Shown: one piece after another, positions 25,939-33,409 of the stretch
Layout of the letters: each line of letters opens with the position of its first letter
Position numbering within the stretch: the first letter of the stretch is position 1
From: Paenibacillus sp. 1011MAR3C5
GTDB lineage: Bacteria > Bacillota > Bacilli > Paenibacillales > Paenibacillaceae
DNA length: 64,000 bases
Assembly: GCF_003591485.1 (NCBI RefSeq)
Contig: NZ_QZCF01000001.1
Location: forward strand, 372,001-436,000
Direction: 5' to 3'
The notes under the pieces: model-generated
Databases searched by the model: none
The model's input: only the letters and a program-made list of their open reading frames with translations
What the model was told of the DNA's origin: nothing
Position numbers and translations under genes: made by a program

Positions 25939-27078
25939 CTACTCGGGCTTGCCTCCCGCATTCACTTCGTTGTACACCTTCTTCAACTGGGAGATAACAC
26001 GCTGGAGCGAATACGCTTTTTTCGCCTTGTCCCAGCCGGACCGGGCCAAGTTATAGCGATACGTCGGATCAACGACTACCTTCTCCAGCGCATCGGCAAG
26101 CGCGATAGGGTCTTCGGGCGGTACGAGCAGACCGTTCACGCCATCCTCAATCTGCTCCGCAATGCCTCCGACATTCGTGCCCACAAGCGCTAGCCAGCAG
26201 AGAGCCGCTTCGGCAAATACCGAGCCGAATGCCTCAGCGCGCGAGGGCAATACGAACACGTCGAAAAACGGCATGAACTCTTCGGGATGGAGCATGTACC
26301 CGTAGAAGATGATATCGTCATACAGATCAAGCTTCTGAGCCAGCTCCTCCAGCTCTTCGCGTATCGGTCCGTCGCCGATAATATGAAGCACGAACGGATA
26401 ACCTCTGCGCTTCAGCTCCGCGCATGCATGAAGCAGCACATCGATCCCTTTGGCAGGGACTAGACGGCATACCGTAATTAACTGCGTGACTTCGTTCTCA
26501 TGGGCGATCGGCTTGAATCTTTTCTCGTCAAAACCATTCGGAATCACTTTTATGCGTTCGGGATGATCGATGTACGGAGACAAATAGGTGCGGAAGGATT
26601 CCGATACAGTCATCAGCTTGTCTGCCTTCAATTCCAGCTCACGGTAAATCGAAGTCAGGAAGCGATGCTCTATGCTGCCTTCTTTAATCTTGCCATTGAG
26701 AGTAAGCTCGCGCTCGTAACTGGAGTGCAGCGTCATAACAAGCGGAGTATCCGGGAACAGGTCCTTCATGACCATCGCAGCAATAGGGTGATGCGCATGA
26801 ATGATATCGTACGGCTTCTGAATACGCATACGCGTCCACCAAACGTAATCTTTATAGGTTTGGATATATTTATCGACGAGCGGATTGCCGATATAAGGGG
26901 TAAGATCGAACGTTCGGAACGAGACCTCTTCCTGGCCTTTGTTTCTGACCCGCTTCGGGAGGGAGAACAATTCCATCCCCCATCCTAGCTTATGGAAGCG
27001 TTCCTGAATGTAAGGGATCATAGACGATACGCCGCCGGGCTGTTCCGGAGGAAAAAATAACGCTTGCAATATATTCAT
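25939..27078 (-). CDS. GT4-family glycosyltransferase
   Basis: GT-B fold retaining transferase of 379 residues. The N-terminal acceptor half starts MNILQALFFPPEQPGGVSSM, with the glycine loop. The C-terminal donor half carries ITVCRLVPAKGIDVLL, HIIGDGP and the family signature FVLPSRAEAFGSVFAEAALC with its EX7E pair. It would add a hexose to a lipid, protein or glycan precursor at the membrane face; the substrate is unknown. It is not clustered with other cell-surface genes. AGGAG-like sequence precedes ATG 27078. An unusual LCWLALVGTNVGG replaces the more common GLPVVGT form. Confidence 0.88.
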   Translation of the reverse strand: MNILQALFFPPEQPGGVSSMIPYIQERFHKLGWGMELFSLPKRVRNKGQEEVSFRTFDLTPYIGNPLVDKYIQTYKDYVWWTRMRIQKPYDIIHAHHPIAAMVMKDLFPDTPLVMTLHSSYERELTLNGKIKEGSIEHRFLTSIYRELELKADKLMTVSESFRTYLSPYIDHPERIKVIPNGFDEKRFKPIAHENEVTQLITVCRLVPAKGIDVLLHACAELKRRGYPFVLHIIGDGPIREELEELAQKLDLYDDIIFYGYMLHPEEFMPFFDVFVLPSRAEAFGSVFAEAALCWLALVGTNVGGIAEQIEDGVNGLLVPPEDPIALADALEKVVVDPTYRYNLARSGWDKAKKAYSLQRVISQLKKVYNEVNAGGKPE

Positions 27079-27140
27079 TTGTCCCAGCTCCTGATAGTTT
27101 CTAAAGCGGTGATCGCTTCGAATGCTCGTTAACTTCTGGC

Positions 27141-27168
27141 TTCAACTTCTACTGAAATATGATATAAT
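27141..27168 (+). promoter_or_regulatory. Promoter of the diguanylate cyclase gene
   Basis: A perfect TATAAT preceded by TGA forms an extended -10. The -35 (TTCAAC, 16 nt upstream) is weak, as is common with extended -10 promoters. It lies 57 nt before the start. Confidence 0.6.
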
Positions 27169-27224
27169 AGAACGTATGTTTCTGTAAAGTTTGCTACTTA
27201 TCCTACAATATTGGTGGTCGGACG

Positions 27225-28397
27225 ATGACAATCATGCAATGGCTGACAGGCCCGAACGGGCAATTATTTTCCTCTTCATCGGTAATCGTAATCTTGATCC
27301 TGATGCTCTTCATGTCTATAAAATTATACGTAAGCTACCGCAATAAGCATACATACCAGCTGCTCATTACAGCCATATCGCTCAGCATTGTCCGGCAAGG
27401 CGCGCTGGTTGCCCTGGCGTTTCCCGGATGGAATCTCTCGCCGTGGCTCTATTTGCTTTCGGACGTGCTGCATATTGTTTCATTTATTATTATAAACTTT
27501 GTGTTCATGAAATTATATACTTACCGATCTGCACAGCTTCGGATTGTGCCGTTCGCCATCATGTCGCTCGCTACCGTAGGCTTGGCTGCCATTCAAGTCG
27601 CCATCCAGCCGTTCGAGGGCATGGACAGGTCTTCGGGGGACTTCGCCTTCCCTATGCTTGATGTGTACAGTATCGTCGTTACCCTCATTATATTGCTTGC
27701 AACGCGAAGTGCCGACATGAACGGCAAATATTATACGGGTCTGGTCGTCTTTTTCATCTACGAGCTGGCACGCGCCGCCGAAGGCTACGTATTCCACGGA
27801 TCTCAGCCCTGGCTGATTCTGCTCGCGATGCTGATGCCGATTCTATACTTCTCGCTGCTGTTCATGCTGTTGTTCGAATGGGTCATCGAACGGCTAATGT
27901 CGACCTATCAGTCCTCTATCGTCGACGGCTTGACGGGACTGTACAACCGGCGGCACTTTAACACCAAAGCGGAGGGCTTGCTTGCAAGCAGCAAATCCGT
28001 GGCTGTCATCTTCTGCGATATCGATAACTTCAAGAAACTGAACGATACTCAGGGACATCACAAAGCGGACGGGGTGTTGAAGCGCGTCGCCGAAATCATT
28101 AAAGAGGAATCCAGCGGCATTGGCGCTGCCGGGCGGTACGGCGGTGAAGAGCTGCTGGCTTGCATCAGCACCGACCGCGTCAAGCCGGAGATCGTGGCGG
28201 AATCGATACGCAGGCGCGTAGAGTCCGAGACGATCGTGACGATCAGCGTCGGATTCAGTACCACCAAAGACACCTCCTCCGTCCAGGAGATGGTCAAGCT
28301 TGCGGACGAGGCCATGTATTATTCCAAAACAAACGGCAAAAACCGCGTCACCGCCTATAAAGCGATTCCCGCTTCCAGAAAGGGAATGAGTCTATAA
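27225..28397 (+). CDS. Membrane-bound diguanylate cyclase (GGDEF)
   Basis: A 390-residue protein that should make cyclic di-GMP from two GTP. Residues 15-225 hold six or seven membrane segments forming an unrecognised sensor. The GGDEF domain (235-385) starts DGLTGLYNRRHF, has the metal site FCDIDNFKKLND and the active site RYGGEELL, a GGEEL variant still seen in active cyclases. No RxxD inhibitory site lies five residues ahead of it, so product feedback by that route is not expected. GGTGG precedes ATG 27225. It is monocistronic, with its own promoter and terminator. Confidence 0.9.
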   Translation: MTIMQWLTGPNGQLFSSSSVIVILILMLFMSIKLYVSYRNKHTYQLLITAISLSIVRQGALVALAFPGWNLSPWLYLLSDVLHIVSFIIINFVFMKLYTYRSAQLRIVPFAIMSLATVGLAAIQVAIQPFEGMDRSSGDFAFPMLDVYSIVVTLIILLATRSADMNGKYYTGLVVFFIYELARAAEGYVFHGSQPWLILLAMLMPILYFSLLFMLLFEWVIERLMSTYQSSIVDGLTGLYNRRHFNTKAEGLLASSKSVAVIFCDIDNFKKLNDTQGHHKADGVLKRVAEIIKEESSGIGAAGRYGGEELLACISTDRVKPEIVAESIRRRVESETIVTISVGFSTTKDTSSVQEMVKLADEAMYYSKTNGKNRVTAYKAIPASRKGMSL

Positions 28398-28403
28398 CGA
28401 ATG

Positions 28404-28452
28404 AAGGGAAGTATCCGCATGCTTGATGCATGCGCGATGCTTCCCTTTTTTT
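28404..28452 (+). terminator. Terminator of the diguanylate cyclase gene
   Basis: AAGGGAAG and CTTCCCTT enclose an inner GCATGC-TTGAT-GCATGC hairpin, followed by a run of T. Confidence 0.8.
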
Positions 28453-28765
28453 GATTCGGCGATCTGGTTGACGGGCTGATTATGGACACAGAAATAAATA
28501 GACTAATAAATGGGCCAAGAACATTTTCAGTTGCAGCGACCGGGTCCATTCCTTACAGCTAAAGCCTATGCTGCTTCAGCAACTGAATGTGATTAGAATG
28601 CAAATCCTCATTAGGAGGAATAGCTCGACGATCCCGCTTCACATGTCCTCCTTATGTGAAATCTTCCATATTTGTGCAACTATATGTGGACAGGTGTCGT
28701 TCCTATAAATAGATTTATAGATATGAGTTTCATAAAATGTTGAAGAATTCAAGGAGGATGTGCTA
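28453..28765. other. Intergenic region upstream of the orphan solute-binding lipoprotein
   Basis: A gene-free stretch of 313 bp with three inverted repeats: CAGTTGC/GCAACTG far apart in the left half, TTCACAT-GTCCTCCTT-ATGTGAA in the middle, and CTATAAATAGATTTATAG near the right end. The last is AT-rich and sits where a promoter would be. I could not assign -35 and -10 boxes with confidence. No open frame has a ribosome site. Confidence 0.45.
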
Positions 28766-30097
28766 TTGAACCGATATAGCAGGGCAGGAATTGCTTGTTT
28801 GATGTTGCTCGCCGTTTTTGCCCAGGGATGCTCAGAAATCGGCATCGGCAAGAAAAATCCGCCGAACATTACCGTCAAAGTGATTGCACAGCCATTAGAG
28901 CGGTTCACCAGTTTCGAGCCTTTGCTGCGCGAACAATTTCCCCATATCACATTTGAAGTGAGGGATCCGTATGATGAGTTACGCAACTCGGATGTGAACA
29001 GATCGCCTGAGGATCATTCGGATGCAATAGCTGCAATCGTCGAGGATACGAACGCCGATTTGTTTCTCAACTTTTCTCCCGACTTATACATAAAGCATTA
29101 TCCGCTGCTGGATTTGGCCCCGCTTCTCCAGGTTTACGGAATTGAATTAAACGATTATCAAAAAATAATGGCCGATCAACTAACGCGGGCAGACGGCAGC
29201 TTGACGGCGCTGTCTCCCACATTCAACAAAAACGTGCTTTTTGTGAATGCGAAGCTATTGCGAGAGGTGAATGTGGACGAGCCGGATAGTCCCATGACTT
29301 GGGAAGCATTCAGGCAAACCGCAGCTGCGGTCAAAGAGCAATCTCCGGAAATCAAAAGCTATATGAGCCTCACACCCCAGCTATGGAATCTGGAATGGTA
29401 CGGGCGAATCATTATGGGCTGGAACATAATCGAGGATAACCAGCTGACGCTGGAACGACCAGAGTGGCGTCAATTGTACGAGCAGCTTTTCGAGGATGGC
29501 TTGGAAGAAGCCATTAGGGATAGTAAAACGTATAATCCGCGCACCTTTGACAACACGGGGCTGTACATTACCGGCGCGCATTATATCCGTTCTTTAATAA
29601 AAGGCGGTTTTTCGTCTGAGGACTGGTCCATTGTCCCGCTGCCGCGTGATCCGATGAACCAGCACCCCGTCTCGATCTCGCCAACAAATTCATTTGCTAT
29701 CCATGCGGAGAGCGAATATATCGATGATCTGATGGAAGTCGTCGCCTATCTCATGAGCAAAGAAGCCGCAGCGCGAATCGATGCCGATGTAATTGGAAGC
29801 ACTGCAGGCCAAGAACTGGAGGCCATGCATAACCCATTCGGCTTCGTCACCTATCCGGATGAGGTCTCTTATCATCCGTTTTCGACTCAGGCGATATTCG
29901 AGACTGGCGGCGCGAATACGCCATTATCCACAGCTACTCTTTCCAATGCGGCGTACGGTCATCTGTACCTTACGTTCGAGGAGCAATTCAAAGCCGTTGC
30001 CAAAGGCGACCTGACGTTCGACCAAGCCTGGGAGCGCGTCGCTAAGACCGTTGAGGAGATCAACAACGATCCGAACAACTTTACCGCTGCCGATTAG
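28766..30097 (+). CDS. Extracellular solute-binding lipoprotein (family 1), orphan
   Basis: A 443-residue ABC receptor for sugars or related solutes. The signal peptide ends in a lipobox at FAQGC; the mature part shows the family 1 pattern (LLREQFPHITFEVRD, NADLFLNFSPDL, LTALSPTFNKNVLFVNAKLLREVNVDEPDSPMTWEAF-like hinge, SPTNSFAIHAES). TTG 28766 is preferred because AAGGAGG lies eight nt upstream; GTG 28760 and ATG 28758 are too close to that site. No ABC permease, ATPase or two-component gene adjoins it, so it may work with a distant system or as a sensor. The hairpin array starts 39 nt after its stop. Confidence 0.85.
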   Translation: MNRYSRAGIACLMLLAVFAQGCSEIGIGKKNPPNITVKVIAQPLERFTSFEPLLREQFPHITFEVRDPYDELRNSDVNRSPEDHSDAIAAIVEDTNADLFLNFSPDLYIKHYPLLDLAPLLQVYGIELNDYQKIMADQLTRADGSLTALSPTFNKNVLFVNAKLLREVNVDEPDSPMTWEAFRQTAAAVKEQSPEIKSYMSLTPQLWNLEWYGRIIMGWNIIEDNQLTLERPEWRQLYEQLFEDGLEEAIRDSKTYNPRTFDNTGLYITGAHYIRSLIKGGFSSEDWSIVPLPRDPMNQHPVSISPTNSFAIHAESEYIDDLMEVVAYLMSKEAAARIDADVIGSTAGQELEAMHNPFGFVTYPDEVSYHPFSTQAIFETGGANTPLSTATLSNAAYGHLYLTFEEQFKAVAKGDLTFDQAWERVAKTVEEINNDPNNFTAAD

Positions 30098-30135
30098 CCA
30101 ACGTTTACGCGCCTGACGGGCGCAATGCTGCGCTG

Positions 30136-30717
30136 CAAGCCGAGAAATTCGGCTTGCAGCTGTTTTGCGAGCCCGCTCCGGCTCTCCAAGCCGAGAAAAT
30201 CGGCTTGCAGCTGCTTTGCGAGCTCGTTACGGCTCTCCAAGCCGAGAAATTCGGCTTGCAGCTGCTTCCTGAGCTCGCTCCGGCTCTCCAAGCCGAGAAA
30301 ATCGGCTTGCAGCTGCTCACTGAGCTCGGTCCGGCTCTCTAAGCCGAGAAAATCGGCTTGCAGCTGCTTTGCGAGCTCGTTACGGCTCCCCAAGCCGAGA
30401 AATTCGGCTTGCAGCTGCTTCCTGAGCTCGCTCCGGCTCTCCAAGCTGAGAAAATCAGCTTGCAGCTGCTTTGCGAGCTCTCTCCGGCTCTCCAAGCAGA
30501 GAAAATCGGCTTGCAGCTGCTTCCTGAGCTCGCTCCGGCTCTCCAAGCCGAGAAATTCGGCTTGCAGCTGTTTTGCGAGCTCGCTCCGGCTCTCCAAGCC
30601 GAGAAAATCGGCTTGCAGCTGTTTTGCGAGCTCGCTCCGGCTCTCCAAGCCGAGAAAATCGGCTTGCAGCTGCTTCCTGAGCTCGCTCCGGCTCTCCAAG
30701 CCGAGAAATTCGGCTTG
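30136..30717. repeat. Array of twelve 51-bp tandem units, each with a hairpin
   Basis: Hairpin cores begin at 30136 and then every 51 bp exactly, to 30697. The core is CAAGCCGA-GAAAW-TCGGCTTG, an 8-bp stem with a five-base loop; unit 1 extends to 12 bp because GCTG and CAGC flank it. Between cores lies a spacer beginning CAGCTG and ending CGGCTCTC that varies at a few places (TTTGCGAG, TTCCTGAG or TCACTGAG). Nine cores have the same arms; unit 5 has a G-T pair, unit 7 changed both arms together, unit 8 has one mismatch. Units 2-3 and 5-6 share the same variants, including GTTACGG, which points to duplication of a three-unit block. Because 51 is 17 codons, several frames stay open, but none has a ribosome site. 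The array fills the gap between two converging genes. Confidence 0.93.
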
Positions 30718-30738
30718 GAGAGCCCTTCCCCGCCCAGC

Positions 30739-31542
30739 TTACTCCGCAAGCTTGCCGCGAAGCACCGTCACGGCTTGTCCAGACAGCAGCACACGGTCGC
30801 CTCTCATCTGTACGCGGACATAGCCGCCTCGTTCAGAGGCCTGATACCCAGTCAGCTCGTCACTGCGGAGCCTCCTGCCCCAATAAGGAGCCAGCGCGCA
30901 GTGCGCCGAACCCGTCACCGGGTCCTCATTTACGCCGATCCCGGGGAAGAAAGCGCGAGAGACGAAGTCGTAGCTTGCTCCTTCTCCTCTCTGCTCTGCC
31001 GCGCTTGTCACAATCACCCCTCTACTCTGCAACGACTTCAGCAGTTGAAAATCCGGCTGAAGGGATCTTACCGTAGCTTCGCTATCCACCTCGACCAAGT
31101 AATCCATTCGATTGCGGCCGACATAGCGCGGGATAAGTCCAAGCGCCTCAATCAGCTCTTTCGGCGCATTCACAGACTCTACCGGTTCGGCAGGAAAGTC
31201 CATATTCACCCACTCTCCGTCCCGATCCACCGTCAAAATGCCGCTTTTCGTATGGAAGACAGCTGTTTCACTCTCCGTGATCACGCCGATATCCCATAAA
31301 GCATGAGCCGCCGCAAGCGTCGCATGTCCGCACAAATCGACCTCTGCCTTCGGCGTAAACCAGCGCAGCGTGAACCCCTCATTTCCTTGCAAAACAAATG
31401 CCGTCTCCGACAAGTTCATCTCCGCCGCAATCTCCTGCATTCGCAAGTCCGGCATTGGCCCCTCCATTACACAGACAGCCGCCGGGTTTCCTCTAAAGGC
31501 TTCTGCTGTAAATGCATCAATAATATGAAGCGTCAATCCCAT
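30739..31542 (-). CDS. PhzF-family isomerase
   Basis: A 267-residue member of the PhzF/diaminopimelate-epimerase fold family. HIIDAFTAEAFRGNPAAVCV at the start, NLSETAFV with the catalytic Glu, and the second-domain NEDPVTGSAHCALAPYW are the classic motifs. The named enzyme isomerises dihydrohydroxyanthranilate in phenazine synthesis, but most Bacillus and Paenibacillus members have no known substrate and no phenazine genes are here. ATG 31542 is chosen for AAAGGATG eight nt upstream. The hairpin array begins 21 nt past its stop. Confidence 0.9.
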   Translation of the reverse strand: MGLTLHIIDAFTAEAFRGNPAAVCVMEGPMPDLRMQEIAAEMNLSETAFVLQGNEGFTLRWFTPKAEVDLCGHATLAAAHALWDIGVITESETAVFHTKSGILTVDRDGEWVNMDFPAEPVESVNAPKELIEALGLIPRYVGRNRMDYLVEVDSEATVRSLQPDFQLLKSLQSRGVIVTSAAEQRGEGASYDFVSRAFFPGIGVNEDPVTGSAHCALAPYWGRRLRSDELTGYQASERGGYVRVQMRGDRVLLSGQAVTVLRGKLAE

Positions 31543-31595
31543 CCTGTCAACATCCTTTCCACCCTCACATTGATCCACCATCATTCTACAAAAAA

Positions 31596-31620
31596 AAGAA
31601 CCTGCTTTTCGCAAGCTCTT
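31596..31620 (-). terminator. Terminator of the GyrI-like gene
   Basis: On the minus strand AAGAGCTTGC-GAAAA-GCAGGTTCTT forms a ten-bp stem with two G-T pairs, followed by more T residues (31588-31595). Confidence 0.75.
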
Positions 31621-31627
31621 CGTATCA

Positions 31628-32080
31628 TTAGTCTTTCAACGGGATCAGAAGCTCGACCGGCTCTTCCTCCCAATGCTGCTCATCGATATAGAACAGCTCC
31701 AAGGTGACGGCTTGCTCGTTCTTCTCAAGTCCCTTTTCGTTCATCCAGGCATGCAATTGCTCATACCCTTCGCCAATCCGCTTGTTGGAGCTTGCGACCA
31801 TCGCATAGCGGTGGGCAGGAATTGTGAGCTGCACCATGCCTTCCGGCACTTCGTCCAAATGTTGAACCTCATAGCAAGCCCAATACGTTGCAAAAGCTTC
31901 ATTCCCAAAGTTAGGGCTGTACAGCACAGTCGATTTCACATTATCGTTCAATTCATGCTTTCTGGCGAGAAACTCGGTTTGCAGCCGGATCGCTTCATCC
32001 GGGAAGGATGAATACGGACCGCAATAACTGATTCCAACGAGTTGCAAAGCAGGCTTGATGACGATCGAGCAGTTTTCCAC
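31628..32080 (-). CDS. GyrI-like / AraC effector-binding domain protein
   Basis: A stand-alone effector-binding fold of about 150 residues (SOUL/GyrI-like class), with VIKPALQLVGISYCGPYSS at the start, the YWACYEVQHLDEVPEGMVQLTIPAHRYAMVASS core and the C-terminal LELFYIDEQHWEEEPVELLIPL. Such proteins bind small hydrophobic or cationic molecules, and some protect gyrase or remove drugs. GTG 32080 is preferred: AAGGAGG lies exactly eight nt upstream, inside what would be coding sequence if the frame began at ATG 32158. A 17-bp palindrome just before that ribosome site may control it. Confidence 0.75.
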   Translation of the reverse strand: MENCSIVIKPALQLVGISYCGPYSSFPDEAIRLQTEFLARKHELNDNVKSTVLYSPNFGNEAFATYWACYEVQHLDEVPEGMVQLTIPAHRYAMVASSNKRIGEGYEQLHAWMNEKGLEKNEQAVTLELFYIDEQHWEEEPVELLIPLKD

Positions 32081-32098
32081 GCTTTGTTCCTCCTTAAC

Positions 32099-32115
32099 GT
32101 TTTGTCGAACAAAAC
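32099..32115. promoter_or_regulatory. Inverted repeat before the GyrI-like gene
   Basis: GTTTTGT-CGA-ACAAAAC has perfect 7-bp arms and ends only a few bases before the AAGGAGG site. It could be an operator over the transcript start or a small leader hairpin hiding the ribosome site. Confidence 0.4.
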
Positions 32116-32301
32116 CGGTATCAAAGGCATTGGCTGGCATCAGGCTGTTCTCTTGCATGGCTTCATCACCGAAACGATACCGTAGGATGAGCTTTCACAA
32201 CGCTAGTGTAGCATGAGTTCCCATTTAAAGGATAGTTTTTTCGAAAATAATCATTTGAAACCTTCGTGAACGAACCTGAATTCGGCTAAAAGCTAAAATA
32301 G

Positions 32302-33210
32302 CTAATCACATTCCAGCCGCTTCATGAAATCTTCCACCGCGCTATAGCCCTGCTGCTTCAAATACCAGTTATTCGCCGCCGCTTCGATCAGGCCCGCCAC
32401 ATCGCGGCCCGGCTGCAGCTGAATTTCAAAGTGGGGAATTTGGACGCCCATATATTCCACGAAACTAGGCTCCAGGTCCAGATCGTTATTCAGATCGTTT
32501 TCACGCCACCTGGTCAGCTCGATATCAAGCGTAATGCGCGTCTCGTCCTGGAACGCCTTGCGGCCGTACAGACGGACCACATTCACGAGCCCCACGCTGC
32601 GCAGCGCAAGAAATTCCTTCGATTTCTCGTTATGGCTGCCCAGCAGCGTCTGCGAGCTCAGCTTCTTGAGCACCACGATATCGTCGGCGACAAGCCGGTG
32701 CCCGCGCCGGATCAGCGTATGAGCGGTCTCACTCTTCCCTACGCCGGACTTGCCGCGCAGCAGAATGCCAATGCCCGACACATTCAGGCAGACGCCATGT
32801 ACGGCGATCTCAGGCGCCAGCCCCTTTAGAAGATAAGCGTCCAGCATGCCAACAAAAGCAGCAGTAGGCTCTTGCGTCCGAAGCAGCGGGATGCCTTCCT
32901 CCACACAATGCTTCGTCAAATATTTCAGCCCCTCCTGTCCGGAGGTGACGATGAAGCATGGCGGATGATACTTGACGATATTGCCGATATGGAAGTTGCG
33001 TTCGTCCTCCGTCAGACGGTGGAGATACGTAATTTCTTTTTTGCCCAAAATTTGCACATGCTCCTGCGGGAAGAAATCAAAGTATCCCATAAACTCCAGA
33101 CCCGGCCGATAGGCGCGAGCCTTCAAGATTTTCCGGTCCAAATGCTCAGTGCCCACAAGCACCTCAAGGTTAAAGCGGCTGGCCAGCTCCTTTACGGCAA
33201 TAGACTTCAT
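32302..33210 (-). CDS. hprK: HPr kinase/phosphorylase homologue with altered signature
   Basis: A 302-residue relative of HprK, which phosphorylates HPr on Ser46 and governs carbon catabolite repression in Firmicutes. Both domains are present. The catalytic half has His138 (AVHGV), the P-loop GKSGVGKSE (153-161) and RRGHRLVADDIVV. The HprK signature normally reads about E-I-R-G-L-G-I-I-N-V; here residues 202-211 are A-L-R-S-V-G-L-V-N-V, losing the Glu and one Gly. The usual partner lgt does not follow. This may be a paralogue with changed activity rather than the housekeeping enzyme. GGAGGGGAG precedes ATG 33210. Confidence 0.8.
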   Translation of the reverse strand: MKSIAVKELASRFNLEVLVGTEHLDRKILKARAYRPGLEFMGYFDFFPQEHVQILGKKEITYLHRLTEDERNFHIGNIVKYHPPCFIVTSGQEGLKYLTKHCVEEGIPLLRTQEPTAAFVGMLDAYLLKGLAPEIAVHGVCLNVSGIGILLRGKSGVGKSETAHTLIRRGHRLVADDIVVLKKLSSQTLLGSHNEKSKEFLALRSVGLVNVVRLYGRKAFQDETRITLDIELTRWRENDLNNDLDLEPSFVEYMGVQIPHFEIQLQPGRDVAGLIEAAANNWYLKQQGYSAVEDFMKRLECD

Positions 33211-33339
33211 GATTCCGTCTCCCCTCCTGCGATTATAGCGATTCCCCCGCCCATCTGAGACGGCAGCGTGAGCGCATCGCCCCCTGATGATTAATTGCTG
33301 CTATCACCAGCTTACTAGAGAACCTGCCGCCTTGCAAAA

Positions 33340-33378
33340 ATCGCCCCCGCCTTGCCAAAAGGCATAGTCAGGAGCGAT
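33340..33378 (-). terminator. Terminator of the nrdIEF operon
   Basis: On the minus strand ATCGC-TCC at one end and GGGG-GCGAT at the other enclose an inner GCC-TTTT-GGC, followed by TTTTT. It lies 32 nt after the nrdF stop. Confidence 0.7.
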
Positions 33379-33409
33379 CCTAGTAGATCCTATGAGTCAA
33401 GCTCTCGAA

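Noticed and set aside
30136..30717. CRISPR-like appearance: regular short palindromic repeats.
   Set aside because: The segments between palindromes are themselves repeats, not unique spacers, and no cas gene is near.
30094..30823. Long open frames through the 51-bp array on both strands (for example a 201-codon frame on minus and frames over 200 codons on plus).
   Set aside because: A repeat length divisible by three leaves several frames open at once. None has a ribosome site, and unit differences change amino acids while keeping the hairpins.
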